DNA from: Notamacropus eugenii | Lineage: Eukaryota > Chordata > Mammalia > Diprotodontia > Macropodidae | DNA length: 64,000 nt | NCBI RefSeq assembly: GCF_028372415.1 | Contig: NC_092877.1 | Coordinates: 388,566,342 to 388,630,341, forward strand | Direction: 5' to 3' | In this document: piece by piece, positions 35,700 through 45,490 of the stretch | How the letters are laid out: each line of letters begins with the position of its first letter | Numbering within the stretch: the stretch's first letter is position 1 | Notes under the pieces: generated by a model | Databases searched by the model: none | What the model was told of the DNA's origin: nothing | Seen by the model: only the letters and a program-made list of their open reading frames with translations | Program-made: the position numbers and the translations under genes

Positions 35700-36254
35700 T
35701 ACAAGGGTAAAACTCCTTTAGACTTTATTTGATTCTAGGCACAAGTCATATCTGATAGCCAGTCATGTTGTCACATGGTATCAAAAGCAAGAATCAGGAC
35801 TAACCAAGTGGGGAAATTCCTTTTCAGAAAAGAAATAGCACAATGGAGAAGTAAAGGCAAGAGGATCCTCTTTTAGGCCATACCATGGTTGTCCTCAAAA
35901 CTCTTCCCAGACACAGACATCCACCTCTAGCAGTTTCCAGGCTGTAGCACGTCATTTTCTGTTACTGGCTTCATGATAATTCAGACAACTGTCCCTGTAA
36001 TCAAAGCTCAAAATAATAGAGAAAGAATTTTTATCTTAAATAGCAAAATTTCACTAATCACAACTTAAGGCTTAAACATCTTTTCTGATGTTTCCCTGAC
36101 AGATAACATTTCATTCATCCTTTATTTATAAATTAAAACTAACCATAGTCTTCAAACATACAGCAAATACCTGATAGTTGACTCATCATTAATATGTTGA
36201 AGCTACATCTTTAAATCACTCTATAGTTTCACAATAGCCTGGATTTTCTCCTTT
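35700..36254 (-). other. Unassigned segment downstream of the ALDOA 3'UTR, with its own poly(A) signal
   Basis: AT-rich, unlike L1, L2 or SINE. On the minus strand it ends with AATAAA (35724-35729), then about 25 bases, then the A-rich GA/GAA tract. It lies within the same pair of putative target duplications as the pseudogene, so it may be transcribed 3' flank of the parent gene or a separate insertion. Confidence 0.5.
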
Positions 36255-36450
36255 TTTTCCTTGTTAAATAGTTGTTTATTGGAAAAAGTGGGCTGGGGGG
36301 GCACTAGATCCACTGGAGAGCAACAATCCCACCCAAATTAGGAGTGATGGGAGAGATGAGCACAAAGCTCTGGGTTCTCAGCCTCCTCCTGGACTGTACG
36401 GGATGGCCTGGAGTGTTAGGGCATACCCAGGTGGAAGGCTTTGACTTAAG
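36255..36450 (-). pseudogene. ALDOA: ALDOA retrocopy 3'UTR
   Basis: The minus strand continues past NHAY into a UTR ending in AATAAACAACTATTTAACAA, close to the remembered ALDOA end AATAAACAGCTATTTAAGGG. The canonical signal is at 36275-36280. Confidence 0.8.
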
Positions 36451-36867
36451 TTTGTAGGCATGGTTAGAGATAAAGAGAGAGAGAGTCACTGGCTGCAGCT
36501 CCTGACTTTCCACTTGGAGTATACTTGCCTGGAGCAGCTTGGCTATTGGCTGCTGTGACCTGCTTAACATATTCCTCTTGGGTAGCCTGGACATTTTCCT
36601 TCTTTCCATCCCAGGTCTTGAGGGCAGATGCCTGCAGGGCTCGGCCATGAGAGAAGGTCAGTGCCCATGGCTTGTGCAGGGTGCGGGTACTGATAGCACT
36701 GAGGTGGATGGAGGCATCCTCTTCACTCTGACCCCCAGAGAGGAAGGTGATACCAGTGACTGCAGGGGGCACTGTCCGGTGAAGGGCAGGTACTGTTGTC
36801 ATTGCAGTCTCCTCATGTGAATATTTCTAGGTACAGGCATGGCCAGGGTGACCATGTTAGGCTTCAT
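36451..36867 (-). pseudogene. ALDOA: 5'-truncated processed pseudogene of aldolase A
   Basis: The minus strand encodes the last ~130 residues of fructose-bisphosphate aldolase: [20 protein letters not shown], then [26 protein letters not shown] and [13 protein letters not shown] and GKYTPSG favour ALDOA over ALDOB or ALDOC. It has no introns and opens abruptly at the KPNMVT region. A one-base deletion shifts the frame soon after NMVT, a Gln codon has become TAG, a TC-slippage insertion shifts the frame before SLFISNHAY, and the stop after NHAY is lost. It cannot give an active glycolytic enzyme: the catalytic lysine region lies in the missing part. Confidence 0.93.
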
Positions 36868-37569
36868 CTGCTCACTTCTTTCAGCATCAGTTCATCTAAA
36901 TCTTTCCAAGTTTTTCTGAAGTTGGCTTGTTCACCATTTCTTATGGCACAATAGTATTCCGTTACATTCGTATACCACAACCTGTTCAGCCATTCTCCAA
37001 TGGATGGGCATCCCCTCAATTTCCAGTTCTTTGCCACCACAAAAAGAGCTGCTATAAATATTTTTGTACATGTGGGTCCTTTTTCCAATTGTATGACCTT
37101 TTTTGGATACAGCCCTAGCAGTGGTATTGCTGGGTCAAAGGGTATGCACGTTTTTATAGCCCTTTGGGCATAGCTCCAAATTGCTCTCCAGAATGGTTGG
37201 ATCCATCTGGGCCATCTTCTTGATCAGTGCTGTCCCTCTTGCTGATCTCATTGGCTTCTGTGGTTTCAGTCATGACTCTCAGATCTCCTCGTCCAGCTCT
37301 AACTTCTCTCCCGACCTCAGCTCCGGTCCCACCTCTCCACCTGCCCGTTGGATATCTCACACTGGATAGACCAGGGACATTTTAAATATAACATGTCTGG
37401 GACTGAGCTCATCAACCTCTTCCTCACTTCCCTCTTACTGTTGAAGGCACCTTCATAATCCCAGTCTCCCAGGCTTCCAGCCTCATTATCATTCTTTACA
37501 TCTCACTCCAACCTCCCAGGGCTTCCAATTTGTTGCCAAATTCTCAGAACACCTTGCCTATAGGCTGCC

Positions 37570-37850
37570 TTTTTTTCTGGTCACACAGCTACCACCAAGG
37601 AATAAAGCTCTGAACCTGGAGTCACGAAGACCTGAGTTCAAATCCAATCTCAGACAAACACTAGCTGTGTGACCCTGGGCAAGTTACATCACCTTTGTCT
37701 GCCTCGGTTTCTTCATCTGTAAAATAGGGATAATAACAGCACTTGCCTCCTAAGATTGTTATGAAGATGCAACAAGATACCATTTGTAAAAAGTGCTTAG
37801 TATGGTCCCCAGCACACAGTAGGTATGTAACAACTTTATATCTCCTTCCT
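37570..37850 (+). mobile_element. CORE-SINE, nearly full length, inside LINE-2
   Basis: Complete landmark order: agacctgagttcaaatccaa, ctagctgtgtgaccctgggc, tcggtttcttcatctgtaaa, ttgttatgaagatgcaac and gcacacagtaggtatgtaac. Confidence 0.88.
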
Positions 37851-38105
37851 TCCTCTGCAGTCAATCTAGCCTCCTTCCTCACACAGGCTCCTTGATATTT
37901 CATCTCCATGCCTAGAACACCTTCTCTCCTCACTCCAGGGCCCCCTGTGATACAAGGTCTTCTCACACATCCCTGGGACCCTTTCCCAGCCTGGTCGTCC
38001 ACCTCTTGACCTTCTCTGGCTCATTGATCTTACTCAAAAGTGGTGCCCAGAACAAAGCCCATCCTTCATCCCTGGGTCTGACCAGGGTGGAGGAAAGAGA
38101 ACTCA

Positions 38106-38492
38106 TCATACCCCTCTTCTTGGCAGGTTCTGGACCTCTCTCTGTGCAGCTGCTGATGTTCTCAGCTTCTGTGGCCTCCTCCAGTCTTGTAGTGAACCCC
38201 TAGCCCTACCCTGATCCTGTGCCATTAGAGCTGCTCCCAACAGCCCTTTACACTGGCCTCTGTTGACAGATGTCCTTTTGGAGTGAGCCTGGTGGTCCAG
38301 CCCATTCCTGCCTGACACATTCCCTGGGTCAGCTCTCCATCCTGGCTTGGTGGCCTCTATCAGCTGGCTGAGCAGGTCCTCCATGCCTGCCCCTGCTACC
38401 TTATCCTTCAGTGTCAGCTCCTTAAGCTCCTCCTCTAGTTTTTCCTTCTGTCCCGGTGGTCTGGGGTCCATTCTGATCGCCAGATCATTTCT
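38106..38492 (-). other. Unidentified open frame with charged helical start
   Basis: The minus strand reads NDLAIRMDPRPPGQKEKLEE then ELKELTLKDKVAGAGMEDLL and SQLIEATKPG before losing protein-like character. The first ~45 residues look like a genuine amphipathic, coiled-coil-prone sequence. I could not assign it to a family. It may be a fragment of a retrocopy or old transposon ORF; no splice context supports a live gene. Confidence 0.25.
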
Positions 38493-38526
38493 GTCTCTCC
38501 CTTGTCTGACTGTTATCGAAATGTTG

Positions 38527-38748
38527 ACATTCAGTCATTTCTATTGTGTCTGACTCTCTGTGACCCTATTTGAGGTTTTCTTGGTGAGGATACTGGAGCA
38601 CTTTGTTATTTCCTTTTCCAGCTCATTTTACAGATGAGGAAACTGAGGCAAACAGGGTGAAGTGATTTGCCCAGCTAGTGTCTGAGGTTGAATTTGAACT
38701 CTGACTCCAGGCCTGGCACTCTTATCTGCTTGGCTCCTAGCTGTACAA
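38527..38748 (+). mobile_element. CORE-SINE, full-length type
   Basis: Runs from cattcagtcatttctattgt through tgaggttttcttggtgagga, ctcattttacagatgaggaa and actgaggcaaacagggtgaa to the ctcctagctg end. This family is shared by marsupials. Confidence 0.88.
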
Positions 38749-38749
38749 A

Positions 38750-41700
38750 GACTCTCATGTTTCCTTCTTTTCTCCCTCTCAGGTTCCTGGACATCGCTAT
38801 CCTGCCCACCCTTTACCCCCTTTAAGCAATCCTACTTCATCCAGAGCCATCGGTGAGGTCCATTGGCCTCCTTGTGTGCAGACAGCTTGGCTCCCTTTGG
38901 GCATCTGTGTGTCCTTGGATTTGTATGTCTTTGGCTCTTGGGACTCATTTCCCCTTCACCTAAGTTCCTTATTCTGTGTCCTTTTGTTGAGAGGATACTG
39001 GAGAAATCCCAAGTGAATTAGCCCACGAGGCTCCTCCTGCAAACAGACTGTGTTCCTGGCCCCAGGGGTCAGCCCTGCACAGCCCAGTTATTTTTAGCAG
39101 GGAGGGCAGCTGGTTGAGTGACCCACTAGAATTTTGGATTTCTTCTCTTTTGAGCAAGTGGCTCAGATTGGGGCAGGGGTGGGGGAGAGCTGTGCTTCTT
39201 TTGAGGAATGGAGGGTGACAGTCTTGGGTCTAGGAGTGTCAGGTGTGAGCTAGCTCAGCTCAGCAGGCAGGGAAACAGGACCACTTTCTTTGGACTTCTC
39301 TGCCCAGAGGAGAGATGGGGCTTTCTGGCCCTATGGAAACCTACTTATTGGTTCATGTACAGAACACTGATGGAACTGGCTGGGTGAGGCTGCTGGGCTA
39401 GGAGATGGGGAATGGGGCACCTCAGGGAGTTTCTCATCTACTAGATATCTGTGCCCAGCTAACTGCCTGAGTGTGACTCTTCATGAGATAGACAGAGACA
39501 GAGACACAGACAGAGGGCCTCAGGGTTACTTCTGGGGCAAGGGAAACAGGCATGGGCACTTCCCAGGGGAGGCAGCCCTGGACTTAGGTCATCGAGTGGG
39601 AAAGAGTTTCAGTCATAACAGATAGAGGGGTGGGTATGAGAAAGGCCCTTCGGATCTGGCTACCCTTCGCTCCCAGGGAATCCAAGAAGGGTCTCTCATG
39701 GAAGCCGGAGCTGCCAGCCCTCCACAGGGCAGTCTGAGGTTGGCATGTGGTTGTTCCCAGCTTCCTCAGCATTCAGAATCATTGCTCTTCCCGACCATGA
39801 CTCTGTGTCATATGGCTCTGGAGAGGGATGCCTTCACTCACCTCATGTTGTGGGCAGGAATCTCAGGACTGAGGAATTTGTGCCCCAACAGACACTGGAT
39901 TTCAGTGGGATCCCGTCAAAGGATGGATGAAATCACAGGTTCTTAGCTTAAAATCTGGTGTTTAGGCCATGCCTGGAAAGGAGATGCATCTCTCTGAAGC
40001 AGATGCTTCTGGTCAAGATTCTACCTTCCCCACCCCCACCCACCCCCAGGCTACCAGAGCTGTGCTAGGAGGTTCTGGGTGGGGGCTTTCCTGCTCCTAG
40101 CCTCAGTGGGCCTCTGTGCTACCCTCCTGCTACTATCCCTTGCTCAACCCTCTGGGACCAAGCAGTCTAAGCAGCTCCCCCACCTGTGCCTCAACTCCCC
40201 GCCCCCACAACCCTTCACTTACTTAGCAAACAGCCATCACATCTCCTGAGTGCCCATGTGTTTCCTCAGATGCTGTGGACTGGAGGGCCTGCCCAGCCTG
40301 CCCATCTTCCCCTGGACCTCTCCAGCTTGTCAGCTTTCATTCCACACAAACTCCCAAGCTCCTACTATGAGCCAGGCCCTGTGCTGGGCAATAGAAACAG
40401 ACAAACAGGAAGTGCTACCCCATTCTGGGAGGCAGGAGAGGTCTCCTCAAGAGGGAATCTAGGAGGGGAGGTTGAGGACAGAGATTGTTGGCAAGGAGTC
40501 GTAATCAACAGTAGGAGAGAAAGTGGGCCAACCTCCACACTGGGGAAATACCTCTCCCGAAGGAGAGCTAGACTAGGAGATAGCCTCTCATTTAGAGGGT
40601 CTCTCAGGCCAGATGGACAGGCAGATTTGGGGCCATCTGAATGCTGGGTGGACAGCCCAGAAAGGAAAGGAAAGCTAATGGAGAATCAGCTGGGGGTAGG
40701 TCTGGATTGGCCCAGGGATGTCTCCTTGGCTCTGGGGGGGCACCATGGTTGTCAGTGACTCAGGTGAGGCATATATAGAAAGATGGGCTGGGCGCACAAC
40801 CCTGTGACAGGGCAGTTGAGAGATTTGTGTGATCCTGGGGTGGGGGCTGAGGAACTTCAGGATTGCCCCTGATGACTCTGAGGTCTCTAGACCAACTCAT
40901 TAGGTTTGCATGGACCACTATGCCAATTAGTCAATCTATCAACAATGGATGGTAACCCAATAGAAAATTACTGGGGAAACTGCAGAAAAGATGGCGCCAT
41001 CCTTCCTCAGTGGGCTGGGTTCAATGAATATGTTATCTAATGGAGCTTGTCTGAGTTTTATGTCCCCTGTGGTCAGCTCAGTTGTTGGCATGCCCCACCA
41101 GAGGCGCTTGGCAGGGTGGAGACAAGGTACAAGGTGGGATGGGCAGCCCCTTGTGGGCTAGGAGCTGGCATCCACTCTGAGGGGTCTCTGGGGGCTGGGG
41201 GAGTGAGGGGAGGGACAGATGGACAGCTGGACGATGGACAGGCGGGATCCTGTTGTGCCCGGGTACACCAGCTGCCTGGAAATCTCTTCACCCTCCTTCG
41301 TCACAACTTTAAAAATATCTCTGTAATTACAGAGCATTACTCACCCAAGGCCTAGTGCACAGACGCCCCGTGGGGTGGGCCTGTCCGCCCACCTGGTGCT
41401 CAGTCCTGGCAAGATTCTGTGCCCCACAGTGCCTTGGGGAGGTGAGGGAAAAGGGTCCTATGCTCAAGCTGGCAGCTGGCATTGGGTGCTTCCTTCTTGT
41501 GACATGTTGTATTGCCTTCCCCAGATGCTAAGGGTGGCAGTGTGGATGCCCCAGGCCTTAGGGTGGGAGAGTCCAGGGGCACCTGGCTGTGTTCTGGGTG
41601 CGATGCTGTGGGGACTGTGGGGAACACTTTGGCCATGCAGAGGCTGCCTGGGGTGCTCTCTGGGGAGGGGGGCTTTCCATGTCTGGAGAGCTGAGCCCTG

Positions 41701-42000
41701 AATAAGACCAGGGGGACAGTTGTGCTTTGGGCTCAGACTGATGAGATCACATGGGTCCCTTCCCTTCTTTCCTCCCTGCCTTCGTTCAAGGCAGTCCTAG
41801 GCAGTGGTCTGGGGCACAGGTGGGATGTGAGCTTGGGCTCTCTGATCAACGGGCCAACTGTTGTTGCTCAGGGATGAAGAGAGCTTAGGCATGGCCTTTG
41901 AGGTTGGCTGCATGTGTGACATTTGTCATCTCCACAACCCATGATCCCATTTCACAGATGAGAAGACTGAGGCAGGATTTGAAGCTGGCTCTTGACTCTA
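38750..42000. other. PITPNM3 intron 1, distal part
   Basis: No gene recognised. 40355-40480 resembles an antisense L2 tail (ctatgagccaggccctgtgc). A non-repetitive block at 40880-41060 and a 16-bp palindrome at 41319 are noted under findings. Confidence 0.5.
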
Positions 42001-42034
42001 TAGTAGTCCTTCTCCTGCTGGGCTGTCTAACCTC

Positions 42035-42320
42035 TGAGAGGCAGTGTGGGGCAGTGGAAAGAGCCCTGAGTTCTGCCCCTTACTAGCTGTGGGAACTACT
42101 CTGAGCTTCCAAGTGCCCTCTAGCACCCCCTCCAGCTTTAACCCTGTGGTCCTGGAGTGGAGAGGGAAGAGGTTTTGAGTTCTAGTCCTGCCTCTGTCCC
42201 TTGTGACTTTGAACAAGTCTTCATCTCTCTGGGTCTCGATTTCCATCTGTCACATGGGGCTGACCTTGGCACATGGCTGTTTGAGGCTTGATCAAAGTTT
42301 GTGTGAGTGAATGTGGAGCA
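42035..42320 (+). mobile_element. CORE-SINE fragments just upstream of PITPNM3 exon 2
   Basis: Two diverged pieces: gtggaaagagccctgagttc-cttactagctgtggg, and gttctagtcctgcctctgtc-cgatttccatctgtcacatg. Confidence 0.6.
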
Positions 42321-42545
42321 GAAGTATTGGGGGGAGGGGAGGAAGGAGTGGGGAAGGAGAGGAAGAAGAAGAGAGGGAGGGAGAGGGGAGGAGGGGGGGG
42401 AGCCAGTGTCCTCACTTATGCTCATGCCCTCCTGACAGCCAGGGGATGAGAGAGTGGGCATGGGGATGATGCTGCAGCCTGCCCCCAGGCCCTCCACGCA
42501 GACACCTGGGAGAGGTCCTACCTGACATGCCTCTCTTTCTTTTAG

Positions 42546-42641
42546 CCGGCTCTCTTCCTTGTGGTGGGGCCCAGTGGCACATACGTGACATCATGAGTGC
42601 TGCCGTAGAGAGCTCAGATGAGGAATTCTTTGATGCTAGAG
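42546..42641 (+). CDS. PITPNM3: PITPNM3 coding exon 2 with FFAT motif
   Basis: After ctctctttcttttag the 96-nt exon encodes AGSLPCGGAQWHIRDIMSAA, then VESSDEEFFDAR, and ends one base into a codon before gtgagt. The human next residue is Glu, which fits a split GAA/GAG. EEFFDAR(E) is a canonical FFAT motif: two Phe in an acidic tract, known in Nir proteins to bind VAP-A/VAP-B at the ER. Ser-Ser-Asp-Glu-Glu just before it forms the acidic flank. An in-frame ATG at 42593 could give a shorter product still carrying the motif. Confidence 0.95.
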
Positions 42642-42769
42642 GTGAGTGATGGGGCCCATGCCTCTAAGCCATGGGCTCATCTGGGGGAGCATTTGGGATC
42701 CTGTTAGTTTTGGGGGTCTGGTGATGGCTAGGAGCTGGTCCCAAGCTGGGGGAGGTACCTGCTCACTGC

Positions 42770-42935
42770 ACTGGCAGGAAGACCTGAGTTTGAATCCTGC
42801 CTCAGACCATCTCTCAGCCTCAATATCCTCCTTTGTAAAGATGGGACAATCATATTACCTCTCTGCCAAGACTGTCATGAGGATCCCACGAGATAAAGGG
42901 AGAATGCTTTGCCAATCTTAAAGGATGCCATCTCT
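42770..42935 (+). mobile_element. CORE-SINE fragment just downstream of exon 2
   Basis: aggaagacctgagtttgaat, cctgcctcagacca and tcatgaggatcccacgagat are the landmarks; the middle is shortened. Confidence 0.7.
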
Positions 42936-43073
42936 GCTCTCGTTGTTATTATCTGAAGAGAGGGATAGGGACACCAGGAACTGAACCCTGGGGAACCCAC
43001 TGGTGTGAATTCTGTTCCAGGCTAAGTGCAGTCACCTTCCCTTTCCCCTCTGTCCTATGAGTGCCCAGGACAG

Positions 43074-43225
43074 ATGGCAAGAGCAAGGGATTGATAGATG
43101 GAAGGAGAGACAGATGGAGGGATGGATGGAAGGAGGTAAGGAGGGACAGAGGGATAGAAGAGACAGAAGGAAGGATAGGAGGGATGAATGGATGGATGGA
43201 TGGATGGATGGAGGGATGGAAGGCT
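43074..43225 (+). repeat. GGAT/GGAGGGAT tandem repeat
   Basis: Degenerate GATGGA and AGGGA words with a pure (GGAT)n core at about 43187-43212. Confidence 0.9.
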
Positions 43226-44474
43226 CTGGGCTATACCCTGTGGGCAGCCGGGGCCTCCAAGCCTTGCTGGAGAATCGGGTTTGAGCTTGGGAGCAGGACT
43301 TCTCCATAGCAACGAGCACACAATGTGACAGAATGAGCTTCAACATTTTGATGCTTGAGAGCTTTTTTTTTTTTTTTAAACGTACGTTTGCAGGTAGGCA
43401 GGGCTTAGCGCTGTTGGTGTTACACCAATGGCTGGCGCTGTATTACTGGTGGAGGCGCTGAGGTGGACCATGCGCGATGTGCAGTCGCTCCCTGACCCTG
43501 AGCTTGCTGCAGCCTCAGGGCTCTCTGCCGGCATCACTGAGGCCAGGAGGAAGCTTTAAAGGATTTGTTTAAAAAAGAACATAAAAAAAATGGATGAATC
43601 CCCTCTTGGTTCCTTCATGGACATGTCTGGATGTGCAAGATGCAGATAGTTCTGAGTAGAGAAGGAGCTGCAGCTGTGGTTTGGGGGAGGGGCACTCAGC
43701 AGCTAGTGACTTCCTATGCCTTCGGCATTAGCCTCCCCCACACCTGGGAGCGCCTGTTCAGAGTGGAGGGACACCACGAGGCAGCTCAGGAGGCAGGATG
43801 TTTGGAGAGCAGGCCAAGGTCTCCATATGGCCCCAACGCCAGACCATGCGCCAATGGCCTCATTTATACTGAAGCAAAGACCTTGGTGTTCTGGGGAAAG
43901 AACTTTCTTTTTTTAAAAAAATCGCTTATTCTCAATTTAGTGAACCAAAGCAGAACCGCAAATAAAGTCCACCAACTGAGCCCACAAACACTGATCATCT
44001 GCAGTCTGTGCAGAGAAGGGCAACGTCCTCGCTTTAACCAGAGGCCCTTGGTTCTCTTGCTGGCTGGCTCTGCAATGTGGCTTGGTTTCCTCTGGGCGCT
44101 GTCCCAGGTGCTTGCCCCAATCACTCCCATCACAGTCTAAGTGTGCAGAGACTTTTCCTGCTCTGGCTTTCCTCATTCCACACCCTTCCTTTGTCTTCCC
44201 AGCTTACTTGGGAGCGTTCCCATTCATCAGTTCTTGTGGAGAAATGAATGAAAAGGTCTTGGTTAATTGCTAGCTGTGGGCGAGCTCTTTGGCCACGAAG
44301 ATGTCCTCAGGGAGTTTATATTCCACTGAGGGAGATTTGGTTTGAGGCTGCCCAAGTGCTGGTGCCCAGATGCTCAGGGAAGGATGAAAGATGTGCCAGA
44401 GTCACGTCAGCCACAGCTCCCTTTTTGGATAAAACTGGACTATTTCCTTTTCTTTCTATTATGGGCAAAGATGC

Positions 44475-44712
44475 TGTTGCTTCTATCATTCATTTGGGTC
44501 TTCTTGAGCCTGTCTCAGGTTTTCTTAGCAGAGATACGACAGCTGTTTGCCATTTCCTTTTCCAGCTCATTTTACAGATGAGGAAACTGAGGCAAACAGG
44601 GTGAAGTGACTTGCCCAAGGTCACACAGCTAGTAAGTGCGTGAGGCAAAATTTGAATTCAGGTCTTCCTGACTCCAGGTCCAGCACCCTATGCACTATGG
44701 CGCCCCCTAGTG
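44475..44712 (+). mobile_element. CORE-SINE, well preserved
   Basis: ctcattttacagatgaggaa, actgaggcaaacagggtgaa, gtgacttgcccaaggtcaca and a ctatgcactatggcgccccc end are all present. It is directly followed by a pure TC tract. Confidence 0.88.
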
Positions 44713-44720
44713 GCCTCTAA

Positions 44721-44722
<2 letters not shown>

Positions 44723-44769
<47 letters not shown>
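44723..44769 (+). repeat. (TC)n microsatellite
   Basis: A pure TC dinucleotide run of about 46 bp. Confidence 0.95.
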
Positions 44770-44771
<2 letters not shown>

Positions 44772-45490
44772 TAGAGCAGTCTTTTTTTCTCTGGATACCC
44801 TCAGATATATATGGTCATGGGTGAGATCTTGGGGGAATTGTGGGATAACTGGTCATTGTCTGATGAAGACTACCTGGGTCTGTGGCTCCACAAAGGGCAT
44901 CACGATGCCTGTTTCTCCATCAGAGGTGACATGGATAGTTCTTGCCTTTCTTTCCCGCTCAGCAGATGGCAGCCTGTATGTCAGGCTCTTAACTGTACTT
45001 TTCTGACTCTTAGAAAGTTTGGACACCATTTCCAAGTGGTCATTGATGGTGGTTCTTCTTGGGCCTGCCAGTTCACGATCTTCACCTGATTTATGGATTG
45101 TTCTATGACCAGGAAACAAGACAGCTGGGTTTGTTTGTACCAAAGATTGAGCTACCTTTTCAGGGATTGACCCCATGGGCTATGGCCCCAGAGGACTTGA
45201 GCTTCCAGATATTAGAGCTACAAGGATAAAGAAGCCATGGTCCTTCATCTTATCATGCCTTCTAGTGGCAGGGGACAGTAGGCCCAGAGGCCCTAGGAGC
45301 CCAGGAGAAGGGCAAAGGCATGTCTATCCCTTCTACTTGGTGGGATGACTGCATGGAGAAGGGAGATGGGCAAATGTTATTTCCATTTGACAGGTGGGGA
45401 AAGTGAGTCCCAGAGGGGTTCACAGAATTATTGCCTAATCAGAAATGTAAGCTGCAAGGGACTTTGGAGAATATTTGAACATCTTTTTTT

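Larger units (their letters stand above)
35205..37203 (-). mobile_element. L1 3' end, antisense, split by the ALDOA retrocopy
   Basis: Its 3' part is 35205-35573 (tagttttcaacatttacttc ... attgctgagaagagccaagt). It resumes at 36867-37203 (agcatcagttcatctaaatc ... ctccagaatggttggatc). The flanks ctgggccatcatcttcatc (35183) and ctgggccatcttcttgatc (37207) agree at 17 of 19 bases, a target-site duplication in the host L2. Confidence 0.8.
33000..37990 (+). mobile_element. LINE-2 copy broken into four pieces by later insertions
   Basis: The pieces at 33000-33420, 35015-35204, 37205-37565 and about 37855-37990 read in the order of L2 ORF2 and its tail. Landmarks are cttcacagccaaaccatctc; gatcatctctgacctctgtg; catgactctcagatctcctc and catgtctgggactgagctca; then the exit ccatgcctagaacacc. 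The intervening segments are L1, L1 plus pseudogene, and a CORE-SINE. Confidence 0.7.
22166..42641 (+). other. PITPNM3: PITPNM3 (Nir1) gene, 5' part: coding exons 1-2 and intron 1
   Basis: PITPNM3 (Nir1) is a membrane-associated member of the PITPNM/RdgB family that lacks the N-terminal PI-transfer domain. It carries DDHD and LNS2 regions further on, outside this window. Human mutations are linked to cone-rod dystrophy (CORD5). Here the 14 residues of exon 1 join exon 2 in frame to give a start MATAAGAGPDSSRA, then CGGAQWHIRDIM, then SSDEEFFDAR. Human, as I recall, has GGGAPWHLRNVLSDSVESSDDEFFDARE. Intron 1 is 20.3 kb. Intron 2 runs past the window end; I saw nothing resembling the next exon. 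Confidence 0.92.

Noticed and set aside
35528..35710. Ser/Leu homopolymer frames.
   Set aside because: They translate the (TTC)n(TC)n tract.
40186..40758. A 190-codon + strand frame.
   Set aside because: It crosses an antisense L2 tail (YYEPGPVLGNRN is L2 text) and has no family resemblance or splice context.
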